Assembly: GCA_025354645.1 (NCBI GenBank)
Contig: JANXML010000309.1
Location: 1 to 37,413, forward strand
Length of the DNA: 37,413 nucleotides
Direction: 5' to 3'
DNA from: Arcicella sp.
GTDB lineage: Bacteria; Bacteroidota; Bacteroidia; Cytophagales; Spirosomataceae
The number at the start of each line of letters is the position of its first letter. The stretch's first letter is position 1. Below, piece after piece: positions 23,615 through 31,239 of this stretch. A model generated the notes under the pieces. It was not told where the DNA came from, did not search any database, and saw only the letters and a program-made list of their open reading frames with translations. A program made the position numbers and the translations under genes.

Positions 23615-23832
23615 CTGATGTAACGCAAGTAAAAGCCTAAAAGGCTTAAATGTGAATAGCCGTAGGTGAAACCTACGGAAAATTAACGTTCTAACTATAA
23701 CCCTGAAAGGGTTAAATAAATCATTGTAATAAGATATTTAACCCTTTCAGGGTTTATTTGTCCAATTACATTTTCCGTAGGTTTCACCTACGGCTATTCA
23801 AATTTAAGCCCGTTGGGCTTACGTAACATCAG
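23615..23832. repeat. Multi-hairpin inverted repeat B, copy 2
   Basis: Same architecture as copy 1: ends CTGATGTAACGCAAG and CTTACGTAACATCAG, inner hairpins AAGCCTAAAAGGCTT, CCGTAGGTGAAACCTACGG, AACCCTGAAAGGGTT and its inverse, CCGTAGGTTTCACCTACGG, AAGCCCGTTGGGCTT. The internal GAA/TTC triplet replaces GCA/TGC of copy 1 on both arms. It starts 11 bases after the lactonase stop. Confidence 0.9.
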
Positions 23833-23897
23833 TAACTAATATGGGCTACACTCTTTCTTCTTTTTAGATTAATTATCTTTTTGTTGTCAAAATTCAA

Positions 23898-23905
23898 TAA
23901 TTTTG
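23898..23905 (+). promoter_or_regulatory. Possible -7 promoter box (TAATTTTG)
   Basis: Exact match to TAnnTTTG, 45 bases before the sialidase-like start. TTTTTGTTG lies upstream but closer than the usual -33 spacing. Confidence 0.35.
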
Positions 23906-23950
23906 AGTTGATAATTCTCGTTTATCACAATTATTCAAATCAATAAAATC

Positions 23951-25228
23951 ATGATAAAATTACTTATTTCGTTTCAATTATTTCTGTTTGGAATTGGGGC
24001 GTTTTTCATTACAAACAAAAACAAAAAAATATCTAAAATTTCGGAAATAGCGGTTTGTAATTCAAAGGTTATGGAAGAAATCAATCTTTCTAATATCAAT
24101 CCAGACGATTCAACGAAAGCCTATTCGATGCCTTTGCTTGCTCAAACCAAGAAGGGTGATGTGATGCTTACTTGGACAGAAAAAAATTCGGAAGGCATTA
24201 CTTCCTTCTGTTTAGCATTTTCGAAAGACAAAGGCAAAACATTTTCAGATAAGAAAGTGATTTTTGCAGGAACGGGCGTGGGTAATAGTCGTATGATGAG
24301 AGCAAAAGTGCTTACTAAAAAAGACGGAAGTTTAGTAGCTGTTTTCTCGAATCGTGGAGAATCTGCAACTGCTTCAACTGCCGCAACTCCTCCGCAGGGT
24401 GGGAAGCGTTCTTCAAACATTGTTTTCTGTGTTTCAAAGGACAATGGCTCAACCTGGACAAGTCCCGTCTCAGTGGATTCAGACCCAAAACAGGGAATAG
24501 TAAGAGGCTTTTTTGATGCCGTTGTTTTGCCAAATGATGAAATTGCCGTAGCTTATTTAAAGGACGTAGCCAATAGTACTAAACACGAAGAGCGTGATTT
24601 AAGAATGGTTGTAACGAAAAATGGTTCGTTTCAACCCGAGAAAGTGATTGACCCTGTTGTTTGCGATTGTTGTCCAATAAATATGTTGATTGATGTTAAT
24701 GGTGCTTTAAACATCGTTTATCGTGACAATAACGACGATATCAGAGATATGGCAAAAATGGTTTCAACTGACAATGCCGAAACGTTCACGAAGCCCCAAA
24801 TTCTTCATAACGATGAGTGGAAAATAAATGGTTGTCCTCACAGTGGTGCAGTTTCGAGTACATCAGGTAAAGGAGCATTATTTGCTTGGTTCTCGGGTAC
24901 AGAAAAAGAAAGTGGCATTAGGTTGGTGAATAATGACGGCAAAAAATTATTGGTACTAAGTGATGCTTCCGCAAAAAATGCTTTTTTAGTGGACGGTTCA
25001 CAGAATCAGGTTTTGCTTTGGGAACAGAATAAACCAGAAAATAAGTTAACAGAAATCGCCTTCAAGAAAATAAATAACGATAAAGCTTCTGAAACTATTT
25101 GGGTAAATGGTTCCGTAAACGGGATTAATTCAACAGGCTTAGTGCTTGATAATCAATTAGTTGTAGCTTATGAAGTGAAACAAGCTAATAAGCGTAATAG
25201 CTTGAAGGTGACTACTGTTCGCTTATAA
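23951..25228 (+). CDS. Secreted sialidase-like (Asp-box propeller) protein
   Basis: This is a 425-residue exported protein with a hydrophobic N-terminal segment (LLISFQLFLFGIGAFFI). Two clear Asp-box turns are FSKDKGKTFSD and VSKDNGSTWTSP, with a third degenerate one (STDNAETFTKP), as in six-bladed sialidase/BNR propellers. A Cys cluster VCDCCPI (Cys238, 240, 241) and GCPHSGAV near 298 are unusual and could bind metal or form disulfides. A YRDNNDDIRDM segment precedes the third Asp-box. The triad of arginines needed for sialic acid binding was not identified, so enzymatic activity is uncertain. The gene is followed by a terminator and is probably a single transcription unit. Confidence 0.72.
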   Translation: MIKLLISFQLFLFGIGAFFITNKNKKISKISEIAVCNSKVMEEINLSNINPDDSTKAYSMPLLAQTKKGDVMLTWTEKNSEGITSFCLAFSKDKGKTFSDKKVIFAGTGVGNSRMMRAKVLTKKDGSLVAVFSNRGESATASTAATPPQGGKRSSNIVFCVSKDNGSTWTSPVSVDSDPKQGIVRGFFDAVVLPNDEIAVAYLKDVANSTKHEERDLRMVVTKNGSFQPEKVIDPVVCDCCPINMLIDVNGALNIVYRDNNDDIRDMAKMVSTDNAETFTKPQILHNDEWKINGCPHSGAVSSTSGKGALFAWFSGTEKESGIRLVNNDGKKLLVLSDASAKNAFLVDGSQNQVLLWEQNKPENKLTEIAFKKINNDKASETIWVNGSVNGINSTGLVLDNQLVVAYEVKQANKRNSLKVTTVRL

Positions 25229-25242
25229 TTCAAACTATTTTC

Positions 25243-25281
25243 AAAAAGAGTGATAGTTTTTAGAAACTGTCACTCTTTTTT
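25243..25281 (+). terminator. Rho-independent terminator after the sialidase-like gene
   Basis: A stem AAAAAGAGTGATAGTTT / AAACTGTCACTCTTTTT (one G-T wobble) has a 4-base loop and a T-run at the end. Confidence 0.85.
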
Positions 25282-25497
25282 ATGCTTAAAATTTGAATCT
25301 GTTTAAGCTTTTCGTTTTAAAAATAAATTGAATTCATTTTGAGTTATTAGGCTTAAAAGGAAACTATTTATATCGAAAGGAATAAGTTTAAACAGGTTCT
25401 TTATTATAATAGGATAAAACCTATCAGATTAGACATTAGATTTTAGTATATTGCTATCTTTAATCGTTCATACAATTATCCAATAATAAATCAAAAA

Positions 25498-26019
25498 ATG
25501 CAAAGACGTTCCGTAGTTAAAAATATAGCTTTAACGATTGGTGCAGCCATCGTTTTACCTGCTTGGGCTAATGCTTGGAATAGAGAATCTTTCCAAAATA
25601 GTTTTTTAAAAAATCCAATTTCTCAAGAAAATTTATTAGCTGAAATTGTAGAAACAATCATTCCAAAGACCAATACACCAGGGGCAAAGGAGCTAAACGT
25701 TCAACAATTTGTCCCTGTAATGGTCATGGATTGTTACGATAAAAATGCCCAAGAAATATACAAAAAGGGATTCGATTTAGTAGAAAACAATGCGAAGAAT
25801 ACATACTCAAAATCCTTCGCAGATTGTGATGCAAAACAAAGATTGGAAGTATTGAATAAAATGTCAAAATCTGAAAATTCAGACGAAAAGAAATATATTC
25901 AGTTGGTAAAAGGGCTGACAATTCAAGGCTATTTGAATTCTGAATATGTCATGACAAATCTAAGAGTTTATGAATATGCACCCGCTCGTTATCATGGTTG
26001 TGTACCTGTAAAAATATAG
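25498..26019 (+). CDS. Gluconate 2-dehydrogenase subunit 3-like protein, Tat-type signal
   Basis: The 173-residue protein is the small subunit that travels with a GMC-type dehydrogenase. The N-terminus QRRSVVKNIALTIGAAIVLP has a twin Arg and a hydrophobic stretch (cleavage near ANA-W), consistent with Tat or Sec export of the pre-folded, FAD-loaded complex. The family core is visible: LLAEIVETIIPKTNTPGAKE (46-65), then VQQFVPVMVMDCY, and near the end LTIQGYLNSEYVMTNLRVYE. The subunit lacks cofactor motifs and is thought to help export and stabilise the flavoprotein. It lies 51 bases before the GMC oxidoreductase gene. Confidence 0.9.
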   Translation: MQRRSVVKNIALTIGAAIVLPAWANAWNRESFQNSFLKNPISQENLLAEIVETIIPKTNTPGAKELNVQQFVPVMVMDCYDKNAQEIYKKGFDLVENNAKNTYSKSFADCDAKQRLEVLNKMSKSENSDEKKYIQLVKGLTIQGYLNSEYVMTNLRVYEYAPARYHGCVPVKI

Positions 26020-26070
26020 GTAAAACATTTTCTCAATCACTCATCATATCATTCATTTACTGAAAACAAA

Positions 26071-27786
26071 ATGTCAAATCTCAATATAAATTCAATAAAA
26101 AATCAAACGTATGATGCCATTGTTATAGGCTCGGGAATTAGTGGCGGTTGGGCGGCTAAGGAACTGACTGGCAAGGGATTACGAACATTAGTTTTGGAAC
26201 GTGGACGTGAAGTTAAACACGTTACAAACTATCCAACAACCACCAAAATGCCTTGGGAGTTTGAGCATAGAAATCAACTCAAAAAAGAAGTAATTGATGC
26301 AAATCCTGTGATAAGTAAGTGTTACGCTTTTTATGAAGGAACTGAACAATTTTTCGTAAAAGATGCTGAACATCCTTACGTTCAGGAGAAGCCTTTTGAC
26401 TGGATTCGAGGCTATCAAACAGGTGGAAAATCTTTGATGTGGGCGAGACAAACCCAACGTTGGTCGGAGTATGATTTTGAAGGTCCTGCCCGTGATGGAT
26501 TTGCCGTTGATTGGCCCATTCGCTACGCTGATATTGCTCCGTGGTATAGTTACGTTGAAAAATTTGCGGGTATTTCAGGTAATAAAGATGGCTTGGCAAG
26601 TTTGCCCGACGGTGAATTTTTGACACCTCATGAAATGAATTGTGTTGAAAAATATTTTAGCCAAGAAACTGCCAAAAATTACAAAGACCGACATATTATT
26701 ATCGGTAGAGCGGCACATTTGACCAGCCCAAAACAGATTCATTTTGACCAAGGACGGGCATCTTGCCAAAACCGAACCATTTGCGAAAGAGGTTGTCCTT
26801 ATGGAGGATATTTTAGTAGTAATTCTTCCACTTTACCTTGGGCGGCAAAAACGGGTAAAATGACTTTACGTCCACATTCGGTGGTGCATTCGATTATTTA
26901 TGACGAAAAGAAAAATAAGGCAACGGGCGTTCGAGTAATTGATTCAAATACGAAACAAATGACTGAATATTACGCCAGAATCATCTTCGTAAATGCCGCC
27001 GCCATTAATACCAATTTGGTTCTATTGAATTCTACTTCGCATCGTTTTCCAAATGGTTTGGGAAATGATAACGATTTGTTGGGTAAATATGTAGCTTTCC
27101 ACAATTATAGAGCAACCATAAATGCTGATTATGAAGGCTTTTTAGACAGTACAACCGATGGTCGTCGTCCGAACTCTGCTTATATTCCTCGATTTAGAAA
27201 TGTATTCAAACAAGAAACTGACTTTTTGCGTGGATATGCCTCTGGGTTCAATGCAGGGCGTTATCAGCACGAAGACCGAAGCGGAATGGGCGAAGATTTA
27301 AAGAATAATATATTGAATCCACAGTACAATAATGTTTGGAGTGTGGGTTCACACATGATGGGCGAGACGATTCCGAAAGCGAGTAATTTTGTGGCTTTAG
27401 ATAAAACCTTAGTTGACCCTTGGGGAATTCCTCAATTGAGAATAAATGTTGATTATGATGATAATGATGTTAAAATGACCAAGGATTTCTTCGAGCAATT
27501 GACCGAAATGTACACCAAAGCAGGTTTCAAAAATATAAGGACTAACGATTCAAATCGTACTCCAGGCTTAGATATTCACGAAATGGGCGGTGTAAGAATG
27601 GGCAAAGACCCGAAGACATCTATGCTCAATAAATGGAATGCTTTGCATAATTGCAAAAATGTGTTTGTAACAGATGGAGCCTCGATGACTTCAACTTCAA
27701 CTCAAAATCCATCTTTAACTTACATGGCTCTGACAGCTCGTGCGGCTGATTATGCGGTGAAGGAAATGCGGAAAGGAAATTTGTAG
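26071..27786 (+). CDS. GMC-family FAD-dependent dehydrogenase (large subunit)
   Basis: The 571-residue flavoprotein oxidises an alcohol or sugar hydroxyl. The FAD-binding loop is VIGSGISGGWAAKEL (18-32, G-x-G-x-x-G). GYQTGGKSLMWARQTQRW holds the second flavin contact. A Cys group ASCQNRTICERGCPYGG has Cys232, Cys238 and Cys242, spaced as might suit an iron-sulfur cluster like that of FAD-glucose dehydrogenase. C-terminal catalytic His503 is in DIHEMGGVRMG and Asn546 in TQNPSLTYMA. No own signal peptide is present, so it is probably co-exported with the subunit-3 protein. The cytochrome c subunit that completes three-part dehydrogenases is not adjacent. Substrate unknown (glucose, gluconate or other polyol candidates). 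Confidence 0.9.
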   Translation: MSNLNINSIKNQTYDAIVIGSGISGGWAAKELTGKGLRTLVLERGREVKHVTNYPTTTKMPWEFEHRNQLKKEVIDANPVISKCYAFYEGTEQFFVKDAEHPYVQEKPFDWIRGYQTGGKSLMWARQTQRWSEYDFEGPARDGFAVDWPIRYADIAPWYSYVEKFAGISGNKDGLASLPDGEFLTPHEMNCVEKYFSQETAKNYKDRHIIIGRAAHLTSPKQIHFDQGRASCQNRTICERGCPYGGYFSSNSSTLPWAAKTGKMTLRPHSVVHSIIYDEKKNKATGVRVIDSNTKQMTEYYARIIFVNAAAINTNLVLLNSTSHRFPNGLGNDNDLLGKYVAFHNYRATINADYEGFLDSTTDGRRPNSAYIPRFRNVFKQETDFLRGYASGFNAGRYQHEDRSGMGEDLKNNILNPQYNNVWSVGSHMMGETIPKASNFVALDKTLVDPWGIPQLRINVDYDDNDVKMTKDFFEQLTEMYTKAGFKNIRTNDSNRTPGLDIHEMGGVRMGKDPKTSMLNKWNALHNCKNVFVTDGASMTSTSTQNPSLTYMALTARAADYAVKEMRKGNL

Positions 27787-27815
27787 GAAAAGTTTTTTAA
27801 GATTATTACTTAAAG

Positions 27816-27855
27816 TCCAAGTTAATTTTAAAGCAAAATTAACTTGGATTTTTAT
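27816..27855 (+). terminator. Terminator of the dehydrogenase operon
   Basis: A perfect 14-bp stem TCCAAGTTAATTTT / AAAATTAACTTGGA with a 5-base loop is followed by TTTTTATTTTTA. Confidence 0.88.
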
Positions 27856-27900
27856 TTTTATACGAAAATAAATATTATAGTTTTTTGAACGCAAATCAAT

Positions 27901-27908
27901 TATTTTTG
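27901..27908 (+). promoter_or_regulatory. Possible -7 promoter box (TATTTTTG)
   Basis: Matches TAnnTTTG 30 bases before the start at 27939 and after the terminator at 27816-27855, so the next gene is probably transcribed separately. Confidence 0.4.
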
Positions 27909-27938
27909 TTCTATAATTTATCAACAAAACCACATTTT

Positions 27939-29201
27939 ATGGAAACTTACGGACAAATTCTAATGATTGCCAGCCCTGCTTTTTTAGTTTTAGTAATGGC
28001 TGAAAAACTGTATGGTTGGCTGTATAAAAAGGAGCCTTTCCGCAATATGGATATGCTTTCAAGTTTGAGTTCGGGTTATACAAATTCAATAAAAGATGTT
28101 TTAGGAATCGGTGTTTCCATCATAACCTATAAATGGATGGTGGATCATTGGGCAGTTTTTGAGATAAAATCGACTCCACTTGTTGCCTTAATTGCCTTTA
28201 TTGTGCTTGATTTGGCAGGCTATTGGGGACATAGACTCAATCATCAAATTAATTTTCTTTGGAATCAACATCTTATTCATCATAGTAGCGAGGAATTTAA
28301 TTTGGCTTGTGCATTACGCCAAAGTATTTCTTCGCTGATTAATTTTTTCACGATATTTCTTTTGCCCGCCGCCATTTTGGGCGTGCCTGCCCAGATTATT
28401 GCCATCATTGCTCCAATTCATTTATTTGCTCAATTTTGGTATCATACCGTGCATATTGGAAAAATGGGATTTCTGGAATCTTTCCTTGTAACGCCTTCGC
28501 ACCACCGTGTTCATCATGCCATTAATCCAGAATATATTGATAAAAATCATGGACAAATTTTTATTATTTGGGATAAACTTTTTGGGACTTTTCAAGAAGA
28601 ACTACCCAACGTTCCGCCTGTTTATGGAATAACGGTTCCAGTTTCTACTTGGAATCCAATTAAGATAAACTTCCAACATATATGGCTTTTAATGAAAGAT
28701 GCTTGGCGAACAAAAAACGTTGGAGACAAGTTTAAAATCTGGTTTAAACCAACGGGGTGGCGACCTGCAGATGTAATTGAGCAATATCCACTGCATAACA
28801 AAATAACTAATCCATACAGTTTTAAAAAGTATAATCCCTTGACAACCAATAGTTTAATCGTTTGGACTTGGATTCAATTTCTTTCTACTTTTGGACTTTT
28901 ATTGTTTTTCTACGGAAATATTGCCAAATTAGGCATTCCAAATATGTTTGTTTATGGAGGCTTTCTAATGTTAAGTATATATGCGTATTCTGAACTGATG
29001 GACAGAAATTCAAACGCAATTTGGTGGGAATTAGTAAAAACAGTTGGGGGATTTGCCCTAATTTTTCAGATGGGAAATTGGTTTGGGGGCAATCAAACTC
29101 AAACACTATTAGTAGTCGCCTACTTGATAATGTCATTCGCAGGAACAGCTTATTTTGTCATGAAAGAATTTCAAAGCCCAAAAATGGTACAGGTAACTTA
29201 A
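27939..29201 (+). CDS. Fatty-acid-hydroxylase superfamily membrane protein (alkylglycerol-monooxygenase-like)
   Basis: The start at ATG 27939 (420 residues) is preferred over an upstream in-frame codon. It is an integral-membrane di-iron enzyme candidate: the eight-His pattern includes HRLNH (98-102), HLIHH (111-115) and SHHRVHH (188-193). HLFAQFWYH and HTVHIG lie between them, and NHGQIFIIWDKLFGTF follows. This block order is that of sterol desaturase/alkylglycerol monooxygenase (TMEM195/AGMO) proteins, which hydroxylate lipid carbons. Several hydrophobic helices precede the His boxes. The C-terminal part (about 300-415) holds four more membrane segments and is extra to the minimal desaturase. 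The substrate is unknown; bacterial ether or other lipids are a guess. The stop codon lies inside a terminator stem. Confidence 0.85.
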   Translation: METYGQILMIASPAFLVLVMAEKLYGWLYKKEPFRNMDMLSSLSSGYTNSIKDVLGIGVSIITYKWMVDHWAVFEIKSTPLVALIAFIVLDLAGYWGHRLNHQINFLWNQHLIHHSSEEFNLACALRQSISSLINFFTIFLLPAAILGVPAQIIAIIAPIHLFAQFWYHTVHIGKMGFLESFLVTPSHHRVHHAINPEYIDKNHGQIFIIWDKLFGTFQEELPNVPPVYGITVPVSTWNPIKINFQHIWLLMKDAWRTKNVGDKFKIWFKPTGWRPADVIEQYPLHNKITNPYSFKKYNPLTTNSLIVWTWIQFLSTFGLLLFFYGNIAKLGIPNMFVYGGFLMLSIYAYSELMDRNSNAIWWELVKTVGGFALIFQMGNWFGGNQTQTLLVVAYLIMSFAGTAYFVMKEFQSPKMVQVT

Positions 29202-29230
29202 TTTTTAAGTTACCTGTACCAATAATTTTT
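29185..29230. terminator. Bidirectional terminator overlapping the stop codon
   Basis: A perfect 16-bp stem TGGTACAGGTAACTTA / TAAGTTACCTGTACCA with a 5-base loop includes the last codons and the TAA of the hydroxylase gene. T-rich sequence follows. It also lies upstream of the convergent lipoprotein stop. Confidence 0.85.
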
Positions 29231-29258
29231 CTACTTCTGTTGATATTGAATGTAAAAT

Positions 29259-29669
29259 TTATAAACACCTAAATAATCTTCCTGACACATTTTTGGAAAC
29301 TGTGTAAGAACCAATTAATGTTTTGCCATCTTCAGATTTAATATCTAAATTAATGTCATTTCCTGTAACTTTCGCTTCATATAGCACATTTTGAGGCTTT
29401 GGATAATCCTCCGTTATGGGTCTATTCCCTGCCAAAGGAGTAAAAGTTCCTCTCTCTGAAAGTTGGTTCCCATTCATCATTACTTTCCGATTTATCAAAC
29501 CCGAAGCACAATCAAAATCAAAAGTAATTTCTTTATCAGAAGCAACAATCTGAATTCCTTTTCCGCCCCATTGACCAATCAATGGAACACTTGAGGTTAA
29601 ATTATCATCTTTTTTACAAGCAATTAATAAAACCAACATAATTGGTAATGTTATTAATATAGTTTTCAT
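29259..29669 (-). CDS. Small lipoprotein of unknown function
   Basis: The 136-residue protein has a lipoprotein signal: TILITLPIMLVLLIACKKDD, with the lipobox LIAC and Cys18 as the lipidated residue, followed by KKDD as in many Bacteroidota lipoproteins. The mature part is beta-rich: a possible lipocalin-like turn LIGQWGGKGIQI near 30-41, ITFDFDCASG, YEAKVTGNDINLDI, and an ending VSGRLFRC. Cys at 54 and the penultimate Cys135 might form a disulfide. No family is recognised; the architecture resembles small secreted beta-sandwich lipoproteins. It is convergent with the hydroxylase gene. Confidence 0.8.
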   Translation of the reverse strand: MKTILITLPIMLVLLIACKKDDNLTSSVPLIGQWGGKGIQIVASDKEITFDFDCASGLINRKVMMNGNQLSERGTFTPLAGNRPITEDYPKPQNVLYEAKVTGNDINLDIKSEDGKTLIGSYTVSKNVSGRLFRCL

Positions 29670-29888
29670 AATGATTTTGTTTATTTATAACAAAGACAAA
29701 TTTTTAACTCAAATGGTTGTAATACTATCTACGTTCAAAGAATTATTTATTATGAGAATCAACTTATTAAATTTACAAATAATTTTAATCAAAAACCAAT
29801 TTACGTAAAATAGTGAAACCATAAGTTATTAAAAATCAATACATTATAAATCTAATCTTGTATGTATGTCTTCATTTTAAATTATTAA

Positions 29889-30800
29889 TTACTGAAAAGT
29901 CCAAGCAATAATTCTACTTATTTTTTGTCCTTGAGCCATTTCAATCGTCTGAAATTTAGCTACTTTTACTTGTTTTAAAATCTTATAAATAGTAGGTAAA
30001 TGGTCTTTCTTCGAGATTAAACTTGTAAACCACACGCACTTTTGAGGGATTAATGCAGACTCATGAATCATTTTTCTAACGAAGTCCTCCTCCCCTCCTT
30101 CACACCATAATTCAGCATTTTGACCTCCAAAATTCAAGGTAGGTTTCTGAAAATTATTACCAGTCAAATTTTTAATTTTTCGTAAAGAACCTTTAGTTGC
30201 TTCTTCAAACGAAGCATGAAAAGGTGGATTGCAAATGCTTACGTCAAAAACCTCATCTGGCATCACAATTCCTTTGAAAATATCAGTGGGTGATGTTTGC
30301 AATCGAATCTCAATCTTCTCTGCAAGCGACTCATTATTGGCAACAATCTTCTCTGCTGAAAGTACTGCCAAAGGGTCAATATCAGAACCAACAAAATTCC
30401 AACCATACGAATTACTTCCAATAATTGGATAAATACAATTTGCCCCAACACCAATATCAAGTACTTTCACAGCATTACCTTCGGGGATAATTCCTCTATT
30501 ATTTAAAGCCAAAAGGTCAGCAATGTAATGAATGTAATCTGCACGCCCAGGAACAGGTGGGCAAAGATAATTATCAGGAATATCCCAATAAAAAATGCCA
30601 TAAAAATGCTTCAAAATAGCTATGTTCAGCATTTTTACAGCCTTAGGGTTGGCAAAATCAATCGTTTGGGAATCGTATTTATTAATGAAAACAAAAGTTT
30701 TAAGTGCTGGGCAAACCTCAATCAATCGTTCAAAATCATAGCGAAAACGGTGAAGATTTCTTGGATGAAGATTGTTTTTTTCAGTTAGAATATTTTTCAT
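29889..30800 (-). CDS. rlmF: 23S rRNA (adenine(1618)-N6)-methyltransferase
   Basis: The 303-residue enzyme methylates A1618 of 23S rRNA with S-adenosylmethionine. The family opening LHPRNLHRFRYDF (11-23) is followed by FANPKAVKMLNIAIL and a long LCPPVPGRADYIHYIADLL stretch. KVLDIGVGANCIYPIIG (112-128) is the SAM-binding loop, and SICNPPFHASFEEA (188-201) holds the catalytic N-P-P-F box (191-194). NFGGQNAELWCEGGEE and KCVWFTSLISKKDHL near the end are also characteristic of YbiN/RlmF. Length agrees with the family. The start codon overlaps the stop of the upstream DoxX-like gene (ATGA), so the two are translationally coupled. Confidence 0.95.
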   Translation of the reverse strand: MKNILTEKNNLHPRNLHRFRYDFERLIEVCPALKTFVFINKYDSQTIDFANPKAVKMLNIAILKHFYGIFYWDIPDNYLCPPVPGRADYIHYIADLLALNNRGIIPEGNAVKVLDIGVGANCIYPIIGSNSYGWNFVGSDIDPLAVLSAEKIVANNESLAEKIEIRLQTSPTDIFKGIVMPDEVFDVSICNPPFHASFEEATKGSLRKIKNLTGNNFQKPTLNFGGQNAELWCEGGEEDFVRKMIHESALIPQKCVWFTSLISKKDHLPTIYKILKQVKVAKFQTIEMAQGQKISRIIAWTFQ

Positions 30801-31156
30801 TTTTTACTGATAAAAAAAGCCCAAGCAATCAAAACAAATTGAATAGGCAATCGAATTAAAGCTACTTCATGCTTTCCAATGGCAGGTTTTTCTCTGAAAA
30901 CATCCCATACATGCAAAGGAAGAAATATTATCATCATTAAAAGTATTCCCAAAGTTGCCCAACCTCGAAACGGTGGTATAAAGACTCCAACCCCACAAAT
31001 AATTTCAACAATTCCAGTTAAATAATTAACAAATTGATCGGGCAAAAAATCAGGAATAAAGGGAAAATACATTTCTGGTTTTATGAAGTGATTAACACCA
31101 GCAAAAATCATGATTGCTCCGAAAATAAAGGTTATGATAAGTTTAAATATTTTCAT
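30797..31156 (-). CDS. DoxX-family membrane protein
   Basis: The start at ATG 31156 (119 residues) is preferred over an upstream in-frame codon at 31252, since the longer form would overlap the stop region of the PLD-like gene. About four membrane helices are visible: ITFIFGAIMIFAGVNHF, YLTGIVEIICGVGVFIPP, LGILLMMIIFLPLHVW and IQFVLIAWAFFI. GVNHFIKPEMYFPFIPDFLP is a DoxX/MauE-like signature with the N-H-F and the Pro-rich loop. Its role is unknown. Its stop TGA overlaps the rlmF start. Confidence 0.85.
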   Translation of the reverse strand: MKIFKLIITFIFGAIMIFAGVNHFIKPEMYFPFIPDFLPDQFVNYLTGIVEIICGVGVFIPPFRGWATLGILLMMIIFLPLHVWDVFREKPAIGKHEVALIRLPIQFVLIAWAFFISKK

Positions 31157-31239
31157 TTTAATTGTTTTAGTTTTGTAAATATAGCTAAGATATTCTACTG
31201 TACCGTTCCAACAATTGAAAATCCAGAAGGCACTCAAAA

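Noticed and set aside
21558-23832. Composite transposon interpretation of the B-repeat pair
   Set aside because: There is no transposase gene between or beside the copies and no visible target-site duplication, so only the bracketing itself is reported.
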